From positions 434,001 to 498,000 of the forward strand of contig NZ_CABVIR010000002.1 in assembly GCF_902498065.1 (NCBI RefSeq): a stretch of DNA of 64,000 bases, in the 5' to 3' direction. A model generated the notes under the pieces. That model was not told the origin of the DNA. It ran no database searches and saw only the letters and a list, made by a program, of their open reading frames with translations. Source of the DNA: Pseudomonas fluorescens (lineage in GTDB: Bacteria; Pseudomonadota; Gammaproteobacteria; Pseudomonadales; Pseudomonadaceae). Each line of letters starts with the position of its first letter. The stretch's first letter is position 1. Both the position numbers and the translations under genes were made by a program. Of this stretch, positions 1 to 7,995 are shown one piece after another.

Positions 1-21
1 TTCGGCGGCTGGCCAATATTG

Positions 22-46
22 AGCTATCGCCATTTTGGCGATAGCT
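22..46. promoter_or_regulatory. Perfect 25-bp palindrome, candidate operator
   Basis: The arms AGCTATCGCCA (22-32) and TGGCGATAGCT (36-46) are exact complements around a TTT centre. The palindrome ends 8 bases before the ATG at 55. The downstream pair includes a helix-turn-helix protein, and toxin-antitoxin modules usually repress themselves through such sites, so an operator is the likeliest reading. A hairpin ending an upstream gene outside the window cannot be excluded. Confidence 0.55.
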
Positions 47-54
47 TGCGGGGC

Positions 55-285
55 ATGTCTACTAAATATCGATTTCGCGATACGTACCGTATTCAGTTAC
101 GCGAGAAGGATCACCCGCCGCCCCATGTCCACCTGGCCGGTGGCGGACTGGATGTGATGCTCTGCCTTGAGACCGTTGAAGTGATGGCCGGCAAGGCGCC
201 GCCGCTGATTATCAAGGAAGCGCTGAATTGGGTCAGGGCCCATCAGGTGCAATTACTGGAGGACTGGAAACGATGTTATCCATGA
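55..285 (+). CDS. DUF4160 domain protein, possible toxin of a TA-like pair
   Basis: A 76-residue protein with the DUF4160 pattern: RIQLREKDHPPPHVHL near residue 11, then a strand-rich middle and a helical end containing ALNWVRAHQ. The reading frame stays open upstream to a TTG at 19, but the 22-46 palindrome lies there, so the ATG at 55 is preferred. Its last 13 bases overlap the start of the DUF2442 gene (273), indicating translational coupling. DUF4160 genes are commonly paired with DUF2442 genes, and the pairs are regarded as TA-like. Toxicity here is inference; no catalytic residue is recognisable. Confidence 0.75.
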   Translation: MSTKYRFRDTYRIQLREKDHPPPHVHLAGGGLDVMLCLETVEVMAGKAPPLIIKEALNWVRAHQVQLLEDWKRCYP

Positions 286-776
286 AACGACCACGGTTGT
301 CCGCCGTGCAGGCGTTGCCGGATTACCGATTGGCCCTGACATTTATCGACGGTCAGCAACTCACGCTTGATTTGAGCCATGACCTGCGTACCTATCCGGG
401 ACTGCAACCGTTGCTGGAGGCGCGAGCTTTCTATGGTGCAACCCTGGGCGATGACGGCTGGAGCGTCGAGTGGCCTGAGCAGGATATCCAGATCGGTGCA
501 GATACCGTTTATCTGGATGCGCTCGCACAAAACGCAGTGGATGAAAACACCCGGATCTTCATCGACTGGCGTGCGCGTACCGGATTGCCGCTCAAGCAGG
601 CGGCCGAGGCTTTGGGGGTGAGCGCTCGAAGTATCACGCGCTACAGCAGTGGTCGTGAAGCTGTGCCGCGATCACTGGCCTTGGCCTGCCTGGGTTGGGA
701 TTTTCTGCAACAGCAATCCAATTCGGCACGGGCGGCTGAAGAAACCGGTCGCTATTCCGTTACGCGCAAACCTTAA
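273..776 (+). CDS. DUF2442 protein with C-terminal helix-turn-helix, likely antitoxin
   Basis: A 167-residue protein. Residues ~5-85 match the DUF2442 pattern (a small fold with LALTFIDGQQLTLDLS). Residues ~88-150 form an HTH-like region (LPLKQAAEALGVSARSITRYSSG) followed by a VPRSLALACLGW helix, as in the XRE-type tails found on antitoxins. The start at 273 is set by GGAGG at 258-262. It overlaps the upstream DUF4160 gene by 13 bases. The DNA-binding tail makes it the probable repressor of the pair, acting on the palindrome at 22-46. The stop codon overlaps the stop of the convergent DUF748 gene. Confidence 0.75.
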   Translation: MLSMKRPRLSAVQALPDYRLALTFIDGQQLTLDLSHDLRTYPGLQPLLEARAFYGATLGDDGWSVEWPEQDIQIGADTVYLDALAQNAVDENTRIFIDWRARTGLPLKQAAEALGVSARSITRYSSGREAVPRSLALACLGWDFLQQQSNSARAAEETGRYSVTRKP

Positions 777-1849
777 CCGGCCTCCGGCTTCGGCCGCTCA
801 TACCGGGCATTGAAGGCCTGGACAAAACCATTACGCAAAATCTGCAAAAACGCCTGAAACGCGCTGATATCTTGCCGATGAACGTTGCCGCTCAGTTCCA
901 CACGCGTCGCAAACTGGTTTTTGCCCTGGTTTTTCAGCACGGTTTCCGAGCCGCCGACTATGGCCTCCCAAATGGACCGGAACAGCCCTTTGTCCTTGTT
1001 TTCTACGTCCTGCTGCCAGTTGAAAACGTCAACATCCTTCAGCAGCGGTTTGATGTAGCCGGTCAATTGGGCCTTTTTCGCTTGTGCTTCAATCACCACA
1101 TCACCGTGCCCGGCATTGAAATCGAACTTGCCATAGGCGGAGGCGAAGTCGTTCATGCGTTTGAGTTCGATGTCCCTGGCGCGCAGGCGGAACTGGAAAT
1201 CTTCGAAATTGCTCAGCGGATCGAAGGTCGCGGTGGTTTCCAATGGGGCGTGCCCCAGCAGCAGCGCTTTGCCCTCGAAGCGTGCGTCGCGCTTGCCTTC
1301 CTTGTCGACGACGTTGGTCAGGTTGTAAATGCTGGCGTTGACCTGGGTCGCGTTCATGTTCACGGGAGGCTTGGAGTTGAAATTTCTGAAGCTGATCTTG
1401 CCATCGAAGATACGTACTTCGTCCAGGGTGATCGGTGCCAGTTTGCTCAATTGCGCGCGCCAGTCGGTGCCCTGGCCGGTCTGCGAGTTTTGCTTGTTGG
1501 CGCCGCCGTCGACGAAATTCACCTCAGGGTTGAAGAACTGCACCTTGGCCACGACAGCATGGTCGTACCAGAGCGAATGCCAACTGACAGCAAGATCGAT
1601 CAGCGGCGCATTGACGAAAGGCACCGGGACCTTGCCGTCGACCTTGACGATTTTCAGCCCGTTGACTTTGTAGGCGCCGCGCCACAGGGCCAGGTCCACG
1701 TCGGTGATCTGGCCACGGTAGTCGCCCATGTCGGCGAGCTTGTCGTTCAAGTAGTCCCGCACCAGATAGGGCAGGGCAATATGCACGGCCATCAGCAGTA
1801 CAACGAGACCGACGAGGATCCACAGGGGCCAGCTGTATCGACGTTTCAT
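773..1849 (-). CDS. DUF748 / AsmA-like inner-membrane protein
   Basis: A 358-residue protein with one N-terminal membrane segment (residues ~8-27, [20 protein letters not shown]) and a long beta-rich periplasmic part. The opening [12 protein letters not shown] plus the later repeats of [18 protein letters not shown] type are characteristic of the DUF748/AsmA family, whose members are linked to envelope homeostasis and lipid transport. I chose the ATG at 1849 because the membrane anchor begins directly after it; the open frame upstream to 1936 reads as non-coding. It is convergent with the DUF2442 gene and divergent from cysK. The specific role is unknown. Confidence 0.75.
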   Translation of the reverse strand: MKRRYSWPLWILVGLVVLLMAVHIALPYLVRDYLNDKLADMGDYRGQITDVDLALWRGAYKVNGLKIVKVDGKVPVPFVNAPLIDLAVSWHSLWYDHAVVAKVQFFNPEVNFVDGGANKQNSQTGQGTDWRAQLSKLAPITLDEVRIFDGKISFRNFNSKPPVNMNATQVNASIYNLTNVVDKEGKRDARFEGKALLLGHAPLETTATFDPLSNFEDFQFRLRARDIELKRMNDFASAYGKFDFNAGHGDVVIEAQAKKAQLTGYIKPLLKDVDVFNWQQDVENKDKGLFRSIWEAIVGGSETVLKNQGKNQFATRVELSGNVHRQDISAFQAFLQILRNGFVQAFNARYERPKPEAG

Positions 1850-1976
1850 GATGGTAAATCTCCGGCGATGTAAAGCCATTGACTGCGGCGGTCCCCGGAC
1901 GTTCGACCTGACTGGACGGCTACGGGCAACAGGCATACCGTGGAGAGCTCATTCAACGCTGCATAAGGACCCAGCC

Positions 1977-2951
1977 ATGAGCCGTATTTTCGCTGACAAC
2001 GCTCATTCCATCGGTAATACGCCGCTGGTGCAGATCAACCGCATTGCGCCGCGCGGTGTAACCATCCTGGCCAAGATCGAGGGGCGCAACCCGGGTTACT
2101 CGGTGAAGTGCCGGATTGGCGCGAACATGATCTGGGACGCCGAAAGCACCGGCAAACTCAAGCCTGGCATGACCATCGTCGAACCCACCTCCGGCAATAC
2201 CGGCATTGGCCTGGCGTTTGTCGCCGCCGCACGGGGCTACAAGTTGATGCTGACCATGCCGGCGTCCATGAGTATCGAGCGGCGCAAAGTGCTGAAGGCG
2301 CTGGGCGCTGAACTGGTGCTGACCGAGCCGGCCAAGGGCATGAAAGGCGCGATTGAAAAGGCCGCTGAAATAGTTGCCAGCGACCCGTCCCTCTACTTCA
2401 TGCCGGCGCAATTCGAAAACCCGGCCAACCCGGCCATTCACGAAAAAACCACCGGTCCGGAAATCTGGAATGACACCGACGGTGCTGTCGATGTGCTGGT
2501 GGCCGGCGTCGGAACAGGCGGAACCATTACCGGCGTTTCGCGGTATATCAAGAATACCCAGGGCAAACCGATTCTTTCGGTGGCGGTGGAGCCCGTGGTA
2601 TCGCCGGTGATCACACAAGCGCTGGCCGGTGACGAGATCAAACCGAGCCCTCACAAGATCCAGGGTATCGGCGCCGGGTTTGTGCCGAAAAACCTCGATC
2701 TGTCGATGGTGGACCGGGTGGAGCTGGTCACCGATGACGAATCGAAGGCGATGGCGTTGCGCTTGATGCAGGAGGAAGGGATTTTGTGCGGCATCTCTTG
2801 TGGGGCTGCCATGGCCGTGGCCGTTCGCCTGGCCGAAACACCGGAGATGCAAGGCAAGACGATCGTGGTGATTCTGCCGGACTCCGGTGAGCGCTACCTG
2901 TCGAGCATGCTGTTCAGTGATCTGTTTACCGAGCAGGAGAATCAGCAGTAA
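1977..2951 (+). CDS. cysK: Cysteine synthase A (O-acetylserine sulfhydrylase)
   Basis: A 324-residue cytosolic PLP enzyme that makes L-cysteine from O-acetylserine and sulfide. PLP is expected on Lys44 in the context NPGYSVKCR. The substrate loop TSGNTG is at 71-76 and the phosphate-binding GTGGTITG loop is near 183. [11 protein letters not shown] places it with CysK. CysM-type proteins differ in this stretch. The length is that of the family. The ATG at 1977 is used because family members start with a short extension before IGNTPLV. A GC-rich hairpin follows at 2993. Confidence 0.92.
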   Translation: MSRIFADNAHSIGNTPLVQINRIAPRGVTILAKIEGRNPGYSVKCRIGANMIWDAESTGKLKPGMTIVEPTSGNTGIGLAFVAAARGYKLMLTMPASMSIERRKVLKALGAELVLTEPAKGMKGAIEKAAEIVASDPSLYFMPAQFENPANPAIHEKTTGPEIWNDTDGAVDVLVAGVGTGGTITGVSRYIKNTQGKPILSVAVEPVVSPVITQALAGDEIKPSPHKIQGIGAGFVPKNLDLSMVDRVELVTDDESKAMALRLMQEEGILCGISCGAAMAVAVRLAETPEMQGKTIVVILPDSGERYLSSMLFSDLFTEQENQQ

Positions 2952-2992
2952 TCGATCAAACCTGTGATGTTCCGATGGTGATCCCGATTGGG

Positions 2993-3016
2993 GGGGGCTG
3001 ATCCAGGTCAGCCCCC
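2993..3016 (+). terminator. Hairpin downstream of cysK
   Basis: The stem GGGGGCTGA (2993-3001) pairs perfectly with TCAGCCCCC (3008-3016) around a 6-base loop. There is no T run after it, so it is a strong hairpin at the right place but not a textbook intrinsic terminator. Confidence 0.5.
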
Positions 3017-3176
3017 ATTCAGGTGCCCTATGTTAAGAAGTACGTTGTTGCATATCCCTTAACAGTGAATGTTGAGAAAAGCGGGTTTTTCCCTAGGCCG
3101 GTAGTGTTTATCATGGCCGGCTGCCACGTCGGGTAAATGGCGTCGTGCAGAGTTGCTAATTCTCAAGGAGTTGTAG

Positions 3177-4115
3177 ATGACCTTTTCCTTTGCCGCGAAG
3201 GCGTCGCTGTTGCTGCTGTTCCTCGGCAGCACTCTTTATGTGCACTTGCGCGGCAAGGCGCGTTTGCCGGTCCTGCGTCAGTTCGTCAACCATTCCGCTC
3301 TGTTCGCACCGTACAACGCCTTGATGTACCTGTTCTCCAGCGTGCCGTCCAAACCCTATCTGGATCGCAGCAAGTTCCCGGAACTTGATGTGCTCAAGGA
3401 CAATTGGGAAGTCATCCGCGACGAAGCCATGCACCTGTTCGATGAGGGCTACATTCGCGCTGCCGAAAAGAACAACGATGCCGGTTTTGGCTCATTCTTC
3501 AAGAAAGGCTGGAAGCGTTTCTACCTCAAGTGGTACGACAAACCCCTGCCATCGGCCGAGGCGCTGTGCCCTAAAACCGTGGCCCTGGTCAGCAGCATCC
3601 CCAACGTCAAAGGCGCCATGTTCGCCTTGCTGCCGGGTGGCAGTCATCTCAACCCGCACCGTGATCCGTTTGCCGGTTCCCTGCGCTATCACCTGGGGTT
3701 GTCGACGCCGAATTCCGATGACTGCCGCATCTTCGTCGACGGTCAGGTTTACGCCTGGCGCGATGGCGAAGACGTGATGTTCGACGAAACCTATGTGCAC
3801 TGGGTCAAGAACGAAACCGAGAAGACTCGGGTCATTCTGTTCTGCGACATTGAGCGTCCATTGAGCAACCGCGTCATGACCCGCCTCAACCGCTGGATCA
3901 GCGGCCTGCTCGGTCGCGCCACGGCGCCGCAGAACCTTGATGACGAACGTGTCGGCGGGATTAACCGGGCCTATGCCTGGAGCAAGAACTCCAGCGACAA
4001 GGTCAGTGGCGTGGTTAAACAGTGGAAACGTCGCAATCCCAAAGCCTACCGAGTGCTGCGGCCGGTGCTGGCGGTGGTGGTGTTGACGTTGTTGGGGTAT
4101 TGGTTGTTTGGGTGA
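3177..4115 (+). CDS. lpxO: LpxO-like lipid A hydroxylase (aspartyl/asparaginyl beta-hydroxylase family)
   Basis: A 312-residue protein flanked by an N-terminal (~6-22) and a C-terminal (~293-311) membrane segment. This is the arrangement of LpxO, the Fe(II)/2-oxoglutarate enzyme that adds a 2-hydroxyl to secondary acyl chains of lipid A. The iron ligands are visible as HRDPF (His161, Asp163) and the distal His208 in YVHWV; Arg170 (GSLRYH) fits the cosubstrate site. The core LLPGGSHLNPHRDPF is diagnostic of the beta-hydroxylase fold. It stands alone and has a strong terminator after it. Pseudomonads often carry two LpxO-type genes, so which paralogue this is cannot be told. Confidence 0.85.
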   Translation: MTFSFAAKASLLLLFLGSTLYVHLRGKARLPVLRQFVNHSALFAPYNALMYLFSSVPSKPYLDRSKFPELDVLKDNWEVIRDEAMHLFDEGYIRAAEKNNDAGFGSFFKKGWKRFYLKWYDKPLPSAEALCPKTVALVSSIPNVKGAMFALLPGGSHLNPHRDPFAGSLRYHLGLSTPNSDDCRIFVDGQVYAWRDGEDVMFDETYVHWVKNETEKTRVILFCDIERPLSNRVMTRLNRWISGLLGRATAPQNLDDERVGGINRAYAWSKNSSDKVSGVVKQWKRRNPKAYRVLRPVLAVVVLTLLGYWLFG

Positions 4116-4130
4116 TTCGTTTTTCAGATG

Positions 4131-4160
4131 AAAAAACCGCTCTTTCAGGGCGGTTTTTTT
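4131..4160 (+). terminator. Intrinsic terminator after lpxO
   Basis: AAAAAACCGCTCT pairs with AGGGCGGTTTTTT across a TTC loop (one G-T pair), followed by a run of T. It is also A-rich on the left, so it could stop transcripts from either side. Confidence 0.85.
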
Positions 4161-4266
4161 TGCCCGTAAACATCCGGAGTGCCCGGCTGGCACGTCAGGG
4201 GTTTCGCGTTGAATGGCTGTCGCGGCTGTCGTTGTCCAAGTCATTGCAATTTATGTCGCCCGCTGG

Positions 4267-4419
4267 TTATAGTCGGCGCTCGGTGAATTCCAACTCACCG
4301 TCCACCTCACCAAAAAAGATCAGCTCATGCCAGCTTCCCTCATCAACGCGGTAGTCGATTCAGCGGTCCTCGCTGGCGTCGTGCCGTGCGGGAATCAGCA
4401 GCCTGCGCAGATCAGTCAT
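4267..4419 (-). pseudogene. Short unknown ORF interrupted by in-frame TGA
   Basis: Reading the minus strand from the ATG at 4419 gives 19 residues starting MTDLRRLLIPARHDASEDR, then TGA (4362-4360). The same frame continues for 30 protein-like residues (IDYRVDEGSWHELIFFGE...) to a TAA at 4269-4267. If TGA were TGG the result would be a normal-looking 50-residue acidic protein. The ATG overlaps by one base the stop (4421-4419) of another minus-strand open stretch ending TAYTGVLRTGGG, as in an operon. That upstream stretch has no start codon before it closes near 4570. I do not recognise either piece. This 4162-4587 gap otherwise holds nothing clear. Confidence 0.35.
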
Positions 4420-4587
4420 TACCCCCCACCTGTCCGTAGCACGCCGGTGTACGCAGTCGTATCACCGCCGGGCGTTGGCGTTTCGGGCTGATCAGCTTCT
4501 GTTTGCTGTGACCCGTGCCTGCCTGAAAAAACTACTGGATTTCAGCTTCGGCTGAGTTGGCTTTTTGCCTGACTACAGGTGGTCTTC

Positions 4588-5451
4588 ATGTTTGTCCTTT
4601 CGAAAAAAACCGCGCTCGCGGCGGCGTCCACGAGCCTGTTCGTTCTGCTGTGGAGCAGCGGGGCGATCTTCTCCAAATGGGGGCTGGCCCACGCGTCACC
4701 CTTTGCTTTTCTGCTGATTCGCTTTGCCATCGCTCTGTGTGGGTTGGTGCTGCTGGTGCCCTTGCTCAAGCTGAAACTGCCCAAGGGCGGCAAGCCGATG
4801 CTGTATGCGATGGCCACAGGCGTGGTGTTGCTGGGGGCTTATCAGATTTTCTATCTGCTGGCCCTGGACTTGAAGGTCACGCCAGGTGTGATGGCCACGA
4901 TCATGGGCGTGCAGCCCATCCTGACGGTGGTGATCATGGAGCGGCAGCGCTCGGCCAGCCGGATGTTTGGTCTGACGTTGGGTTTGGCCGGCTTGATCAT
5001 GGTGGTCTATCAGGGCATCGGTCTGGCCGGTATGTCGCTGGCGGGGATGCTCTTCGGTTTGCTGGCGCTGGCGAGCATGACGTTCGGTTCGATCATGCAG
5101 AAGCGCATCACTGAAAACCCTCTTGGTACATTGCCTGTGCAGTACCTCGCGGGGTTGTTGCTGTGCGGGATCTTCGTGCCGTTCCAGCCATTTCACTTCG
5201 AGCAAAGCAGCGGTTTTATCGTGCCGGTGTTGTGGATGGGGCTGGTGGTGTCGGTGCTGGCGACGTTGTTGCTGTATCGGCTGATCGCACGGGGCAATTT
5301 GGTGAACGTCACCAGTCTGTTTTACCTGGTGCCGGCGGTGACAGCGGTGATGGACTATCTGTTTTTCGGCAACAAATTGGCGGTGTTGAGCATGCTTGGG
5401 ATGGTGCTGATTATTGTCGGTCTGGGGTTTGTGTTTCGTAAGACAGCGTAG
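4588..5451 (+). CDS. EamA-family (DMT) transporter
   Basis: A 287-residue membrane protein with ten hydrophobic segments in two EamA halves. The first is marked by LLWSSGAIFSKWGLAHASPFAF near the N-terminus and the second begins around TFGSIMQKRITENP. Family members are drug/metabolite exporters or importers; the substrate cannot be read from sequence. An in-frame GTG at 4579 is possible, but the ATG at 4588 sits better behind AGGTGG. It is followed by an interspersed repeat and a dead LysR gene, which may once have regulated one of the two flanking EamA genes. Confidence 0.82.
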   Translation: MFVLSKKTALAAASTSLFVLLWSSGAIFSKWGLAHASPFAFLLIRFAIALCGLVLLVPLLKLKLPKGGKPMLYAMATGVVLLGAYQIFYLLALDLKVTPGVMATIMGVQPILTVVIMERQRSASRMFGLTLGLAGLIMVVYQGIGLAGMSLAGMLFGLLALASMTFGSIMQKRITENPLGTLPVQYLAGLLLCGIFVPFQPFHFEQSSGFIVPVLWMGLVVSVLATLLLYRLIARGNLVNVTSLFYLVPAVTAVMDYLFFGNKLAVLSMLGMVLIIVGLGFVFRKTA

Positions 5452-5462
5452 AAACGGGACGG

Positions 5463-5530
5463 GGGCATATCCGTCGTTTTGGTAACGGCGGCTATTGCCT
5501 TCGCCCTTACGGCGAGTCACTTGGAGAAAC
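5463..5530 (+). repeat. Interspersed repeat, family A copy 1
   Basis: The stretch starts GGGCATATCCGT, runs through TTCGCCCTTACGGCGAGTCACTTGG and ends near AGAAACGG (written here in pieces only). The same order of blocks (GCATATCCGT, CGCCCTTACGGCG, TTACTTGG) recurs at 20039-20107 (plus) and 20651-20724 (minus). It overlaps the end of the LysR remnant. Confidence 0.6.
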
Positions 5531-5781
5531 GGAACGTAATCAACCCATACGGCGGCAACCGCGCTTCCAACTTGATCGGCAACACCGCCAGCTAATCACG
5601 CCCGGCGTGATGCCGAGCAAGTCCTCGGCCTCGTGCAGCATCTTGGTCGCGGTCGGTTGGATCATGCCGATATGATCGGCGGCGTGGCGTCATGAGCCGA
5701 ATTCTGCAACGCCGGCATCAACCGCAATTGGCGCAGACGCAGTCGACTGTGGATCACGTTGGCATCAGAAATTCGGGTCAT
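5517..5781 (-). pseudogene. LysR-type regulator remnant with internal deletion and frameshift
   Basis: From the ATG at 5781 the minus strand begins MTRISDANVIHSRLRLRQ, a LysR-like N-terminus. After a frame change it continues AADHIGMIQPTATKMLHEA and EDLLGI, clearly the recognition helix region of a LysR protein. After another jump it reads LAVLPIKLEARLPPYGLITF and FRFSK to TGA at 5519-5517, which matches the end of a LysR effector domain. Intact family members are about 300 residues, so roughly two thirds of the gene is gone. No function is expected. It lies between two EamA transporter genes. Confidence 0.7.
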
Positions 5782-5825
5782 GGCCGTGCTCGCGAAAAAG
5801 ACGGCGGCAAGCCTGACAACAAATG

Positions 5826-6743
5826 TCAGGCGTTGCCAGCATTGCTGTGTCTAACCTTCTTCACCACCGAAGTCTTCAACACCAACCACAACGCCGCCGC
5901 AATCAACACCCCGCCATAAACGTGCGCCATCGACAGCGGCTCATCCAGCAACAACGCTCCCCACAACACGCCAAACGGCGGAATCAGGAACGTCGTTGTC
6001 ATCGATTTCAAAGGCCCGATCGAGCTGAGCAAGCGGAAGTAAACGATGTACGCAAATGCCGTGCAGCCCAGCCCCAACCCCAGCAACGACAGCCACACAT
6101 TCCAGCCACCCCAGCTCGCCGGTGGCTGGCTGATCACGCTGTAGCCGAACAGCGGCAGCAGGAACAAGGTCGCCCCGAGCATGCTGCCCAGTGCCGAAAG
6201 ACGACTGTCGAGCCCCCCGGCCTGATCGAGCCAGCGGCGGGCGAGGAACCCGGCGAAGCCATAACAGGTGGTGGCGAGCAGGCAGGCGAGGGCGCCCATC
6301 AGCAATTGCAGGTCGAACGCCACCGGGCCGGCACGGGTCAGGATGCCAACGCCGAACAACCCGAGGAACACCCCGCCCAGCTTGGCGGCAGTGAGTCGTT
6401 CACTGAAGAAAAGGCCCCCGATCAACACGCCCATCAATGGCGTGGTGGCGTTGAAGATGGCCGAGTAACCGGCGGGCAGCACCTGGGCCGCCACGGAATA
6501 GAGGGTCGCGGGAATCCCGGAGTTGATCACCCCGAGCAGCATCACGGTTTTCAGTTTGCCCTTGAAATCCCAGCTGATGCGCATCAACCCGAGAATCACC
6601 AGCAACCCCACCGCCGCAATCGACACGCGGAAAAACGCCGTGGGAATCGAGCCGATCACCGGGGCAATGATGCGCATGAACAGGAAACTCGCGCCCCAGA
6701 TGGCTGCCAGCGACAGTAACCGAACGATATCGACAGGGCTCAC
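5826..6743 (-). CDS. EamA-family (DMT) transporter
   Basis: A 305-residue inner-membrane protein of the ten-segment EamA type. Segments are visible from LLSLAAIWGASFLFMRI onward, with the second half around TTTFLIPPFGVLWGALLLDE, a conserved EamA block. The start is the GTG at 6743, preceded by AAGGAGAG; an open extension to an ATG at 6800 lacks such a site. The C-terminus is basic (KKVRHSNAGNA). The substrate is unknown. The neighbouring LysR wreck on the same strand suggests a lost regulator. It is one of four EamA-type genes in the window. Confidence 0.82.
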   Translation of the reverse strand: MSPVDIVRLLSLAAIWGASFLFMRIIAPVIGSIPTAFFRVSIAAVGLLVILGLMRISWDFKGKLKTVMLLGVINSGIPATLYSVAAQVLPAGYSAIFNATTPLMGVLIGGLFFSERLTAAKLGGVFLGLFGVGILTRAGPVAFDLQLLMGALACLLATTCYGFAGFLARRWLDQAGGLDSRLSALGSMLGATLFLLPLFGYSVISQPPASWGGWNVWLSLLGLGLGCTAFAYIVYFRLLSSIGPLKSMTTTFLIPPFGVLWGALLLDEPLSMAHVYGGVLIAAALWLVLKTSVVKKVRHSNAGNA

Positions 6744-6917
6744 GACGCTCTCCTTCCTTGATGGGGACGAGAGTGTTGCCGAGAGCTCTGGTGTTCGCAA
6801 CCGCTAACTGGGCATCGAAATCACAAGGTCGATATTTCGGGCATTTTTGGTCAGCGTCCGTTTGGAAAGCTGATTATGTTTCGCGAAATCTCACTCTCGT
6901 CTGGTAGCGATCGTAAC

Positions 6918-7337
6918 TTAAAGATTGAAAGGTTCAGTCTCACCCTTGCATTGCTTTAGCCGAGCAATAACCTCAGGGGCAGTTTTAGCTATGTCGATCC
7001 TACCTGCTTGATCGAGATAGACGTCTATCGTCATGCCCCATTTGGGCGTGATATCGATGCACCTCTGAAAACCTTTGTCAGTCCACCAATCGAACCTCAT
7101 AAAAAAATTTTCATCAGGGAATATGTAGCCGAACTCAACCGCTGAACCGCCATGCTTAATATCACCTCTATGGATTCTGTTCTTAGTGTTCCAAACGTAT
7201 TGGAATTCTTCCTTACCATTTGGTGAAAAATTGACCGCTACGACCGGAGAGGCTAGATACAAAAATGCCGGTGGAAGGATAACGAGAATAAGTAGTATCC
7301 AGCGCCCGTATCGGACTTCAGGTTTGTTTACATGCAT
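6918..7337 (-). CDS. Putative immunity protein, membrane-anchored
   Basis: A 139-residue protein with one membrane segment (residues ~12-34, RWILLILVILPPAFLYLA) and a soluble tail rich in aromatic residues (FFMRFDWWTDKGF). Its start overlaps the end of the toxin-44 gene by 20 bases, the usual place of an immunity gene. The region is visibly richer in A and T than its neighbours, a common sign of transfer for bacteriocin cassettes. I do not recognise a named family; the immunity role is inferred from position and overlap. Confidence 0.6.
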   Translation of the reverse strand: MHVNKPEVRYGRWILLILVILPPAFLYLASPVVAVNFSPNGKEEFQYVWNTKNRIHRGDIKHGGSAVEFGYIFPDENFFMRFDWWTDKGFQRCIDITPKWGMTIDVYLDQAGRIDIAKTAPEVIARLKQCKGETEPFNL

Positions 7338-7995
7338 GTATTTTGACTCCCTTTCCCCTCGCGTCGGGTGTTACTGCTAACACTTCGTCCATGATTATTT
7401 TGGCGGTCACGCCTCCATCAGGATGTTGGCGATACAGCTTCACGCCAATGCTGATTGATATTCGGTCGGGAACATCATCCCAGGCCCTTAGACCATCCAT
7501 ATCTGCTGACCGATTTGGGCCGGGCAGTTCCCATTGTTCCTTAGGTTTTTTTGCTACCTCTAAAACCTTCCTTTTAGCATCTGAAATTATTTGCTCAGCC
7601 CCGGCACCATCCAATAAAGCGCTTTCGGAAAGGCCACCGGCCATGCCCACATATCCATAATGAATGTTCGACCAAATATCGTAGTAGTACGCGTACTTAC
7701 CGTGCTTGTGCCAAACGTTTCCGTCGTACATCGCTAGAAGTTTTGGCTTGTGATCCCATTCTTGATCCTGGCCAACTTTTCGCGTCCATATCGCTGCCGC
7801 TGCAACTTTCTTAGCTTTTGCAATGTCGGCGAAGTCAGGTGATCCGTTCATACGAGCAGGCCATGGTAGCTGCGCAAAATCTTTCGCCGCCGAGTTGTGA
7901 TCGTAATCAATCAGCTGTCTCATCTCCAAAACAGCGGGATCATCTATATTGCGATTCATCTCCCCAGCAATGTAAGCCGCCAACTCTTCCATCAT
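7318..7995 (-). CDS. Polymorphic toxin type 44 domain, C-terminal part of a frameshifted pyocin
   Basis: A 225-residue frame whose core YDIWSNIHYGYVGMAGG followed by SESALLDGAGAEQI is the signature of the bacterial toxin 44 domain, a C-terminal effector (predicted nuclease) of polymorphic toxins and pyocins. In the same frame, upstream of the ATG at 7995, there is further coding sense (SISFCIAQSCPHPD). That reads as the missing link to the S-type pyocin domain encoded in another frame at 7940-8845. The natural product was therefore probably one protein of ~500 residues. Whether this part is made alone is unknown: no clear ribosome site precedes 7995. Confidence 0.7.
   Translation of the reverse strand: MMEELAAYIAGEMNRNIDDPAVLEMRQLIDYDHNSAAKDFAQLPWPARMNGSPDFADIAKAKKVAAAAIWTRKVGQDQEWDHKPKLLAMYDGNVWHKHGKYAYYYDIWSNIHYGYVGMAGGLSESALLDGAGAEQIISDAKRKVLEVAKKPKEQWELPGPNRSADMDGLRAWDDVPDRISISIGVKLYRQHPDGGVTAKIIMDEVLAVTPDARGKGVKIHACKQT

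Noticed and set aside
4360..4362. In-frame TGA as selenocysteine
   Set aside because: The residue after correction would be Trp by context (RWIDYR), there is no SECIS-like hairpin right after, and the upstream piece is also degraded.
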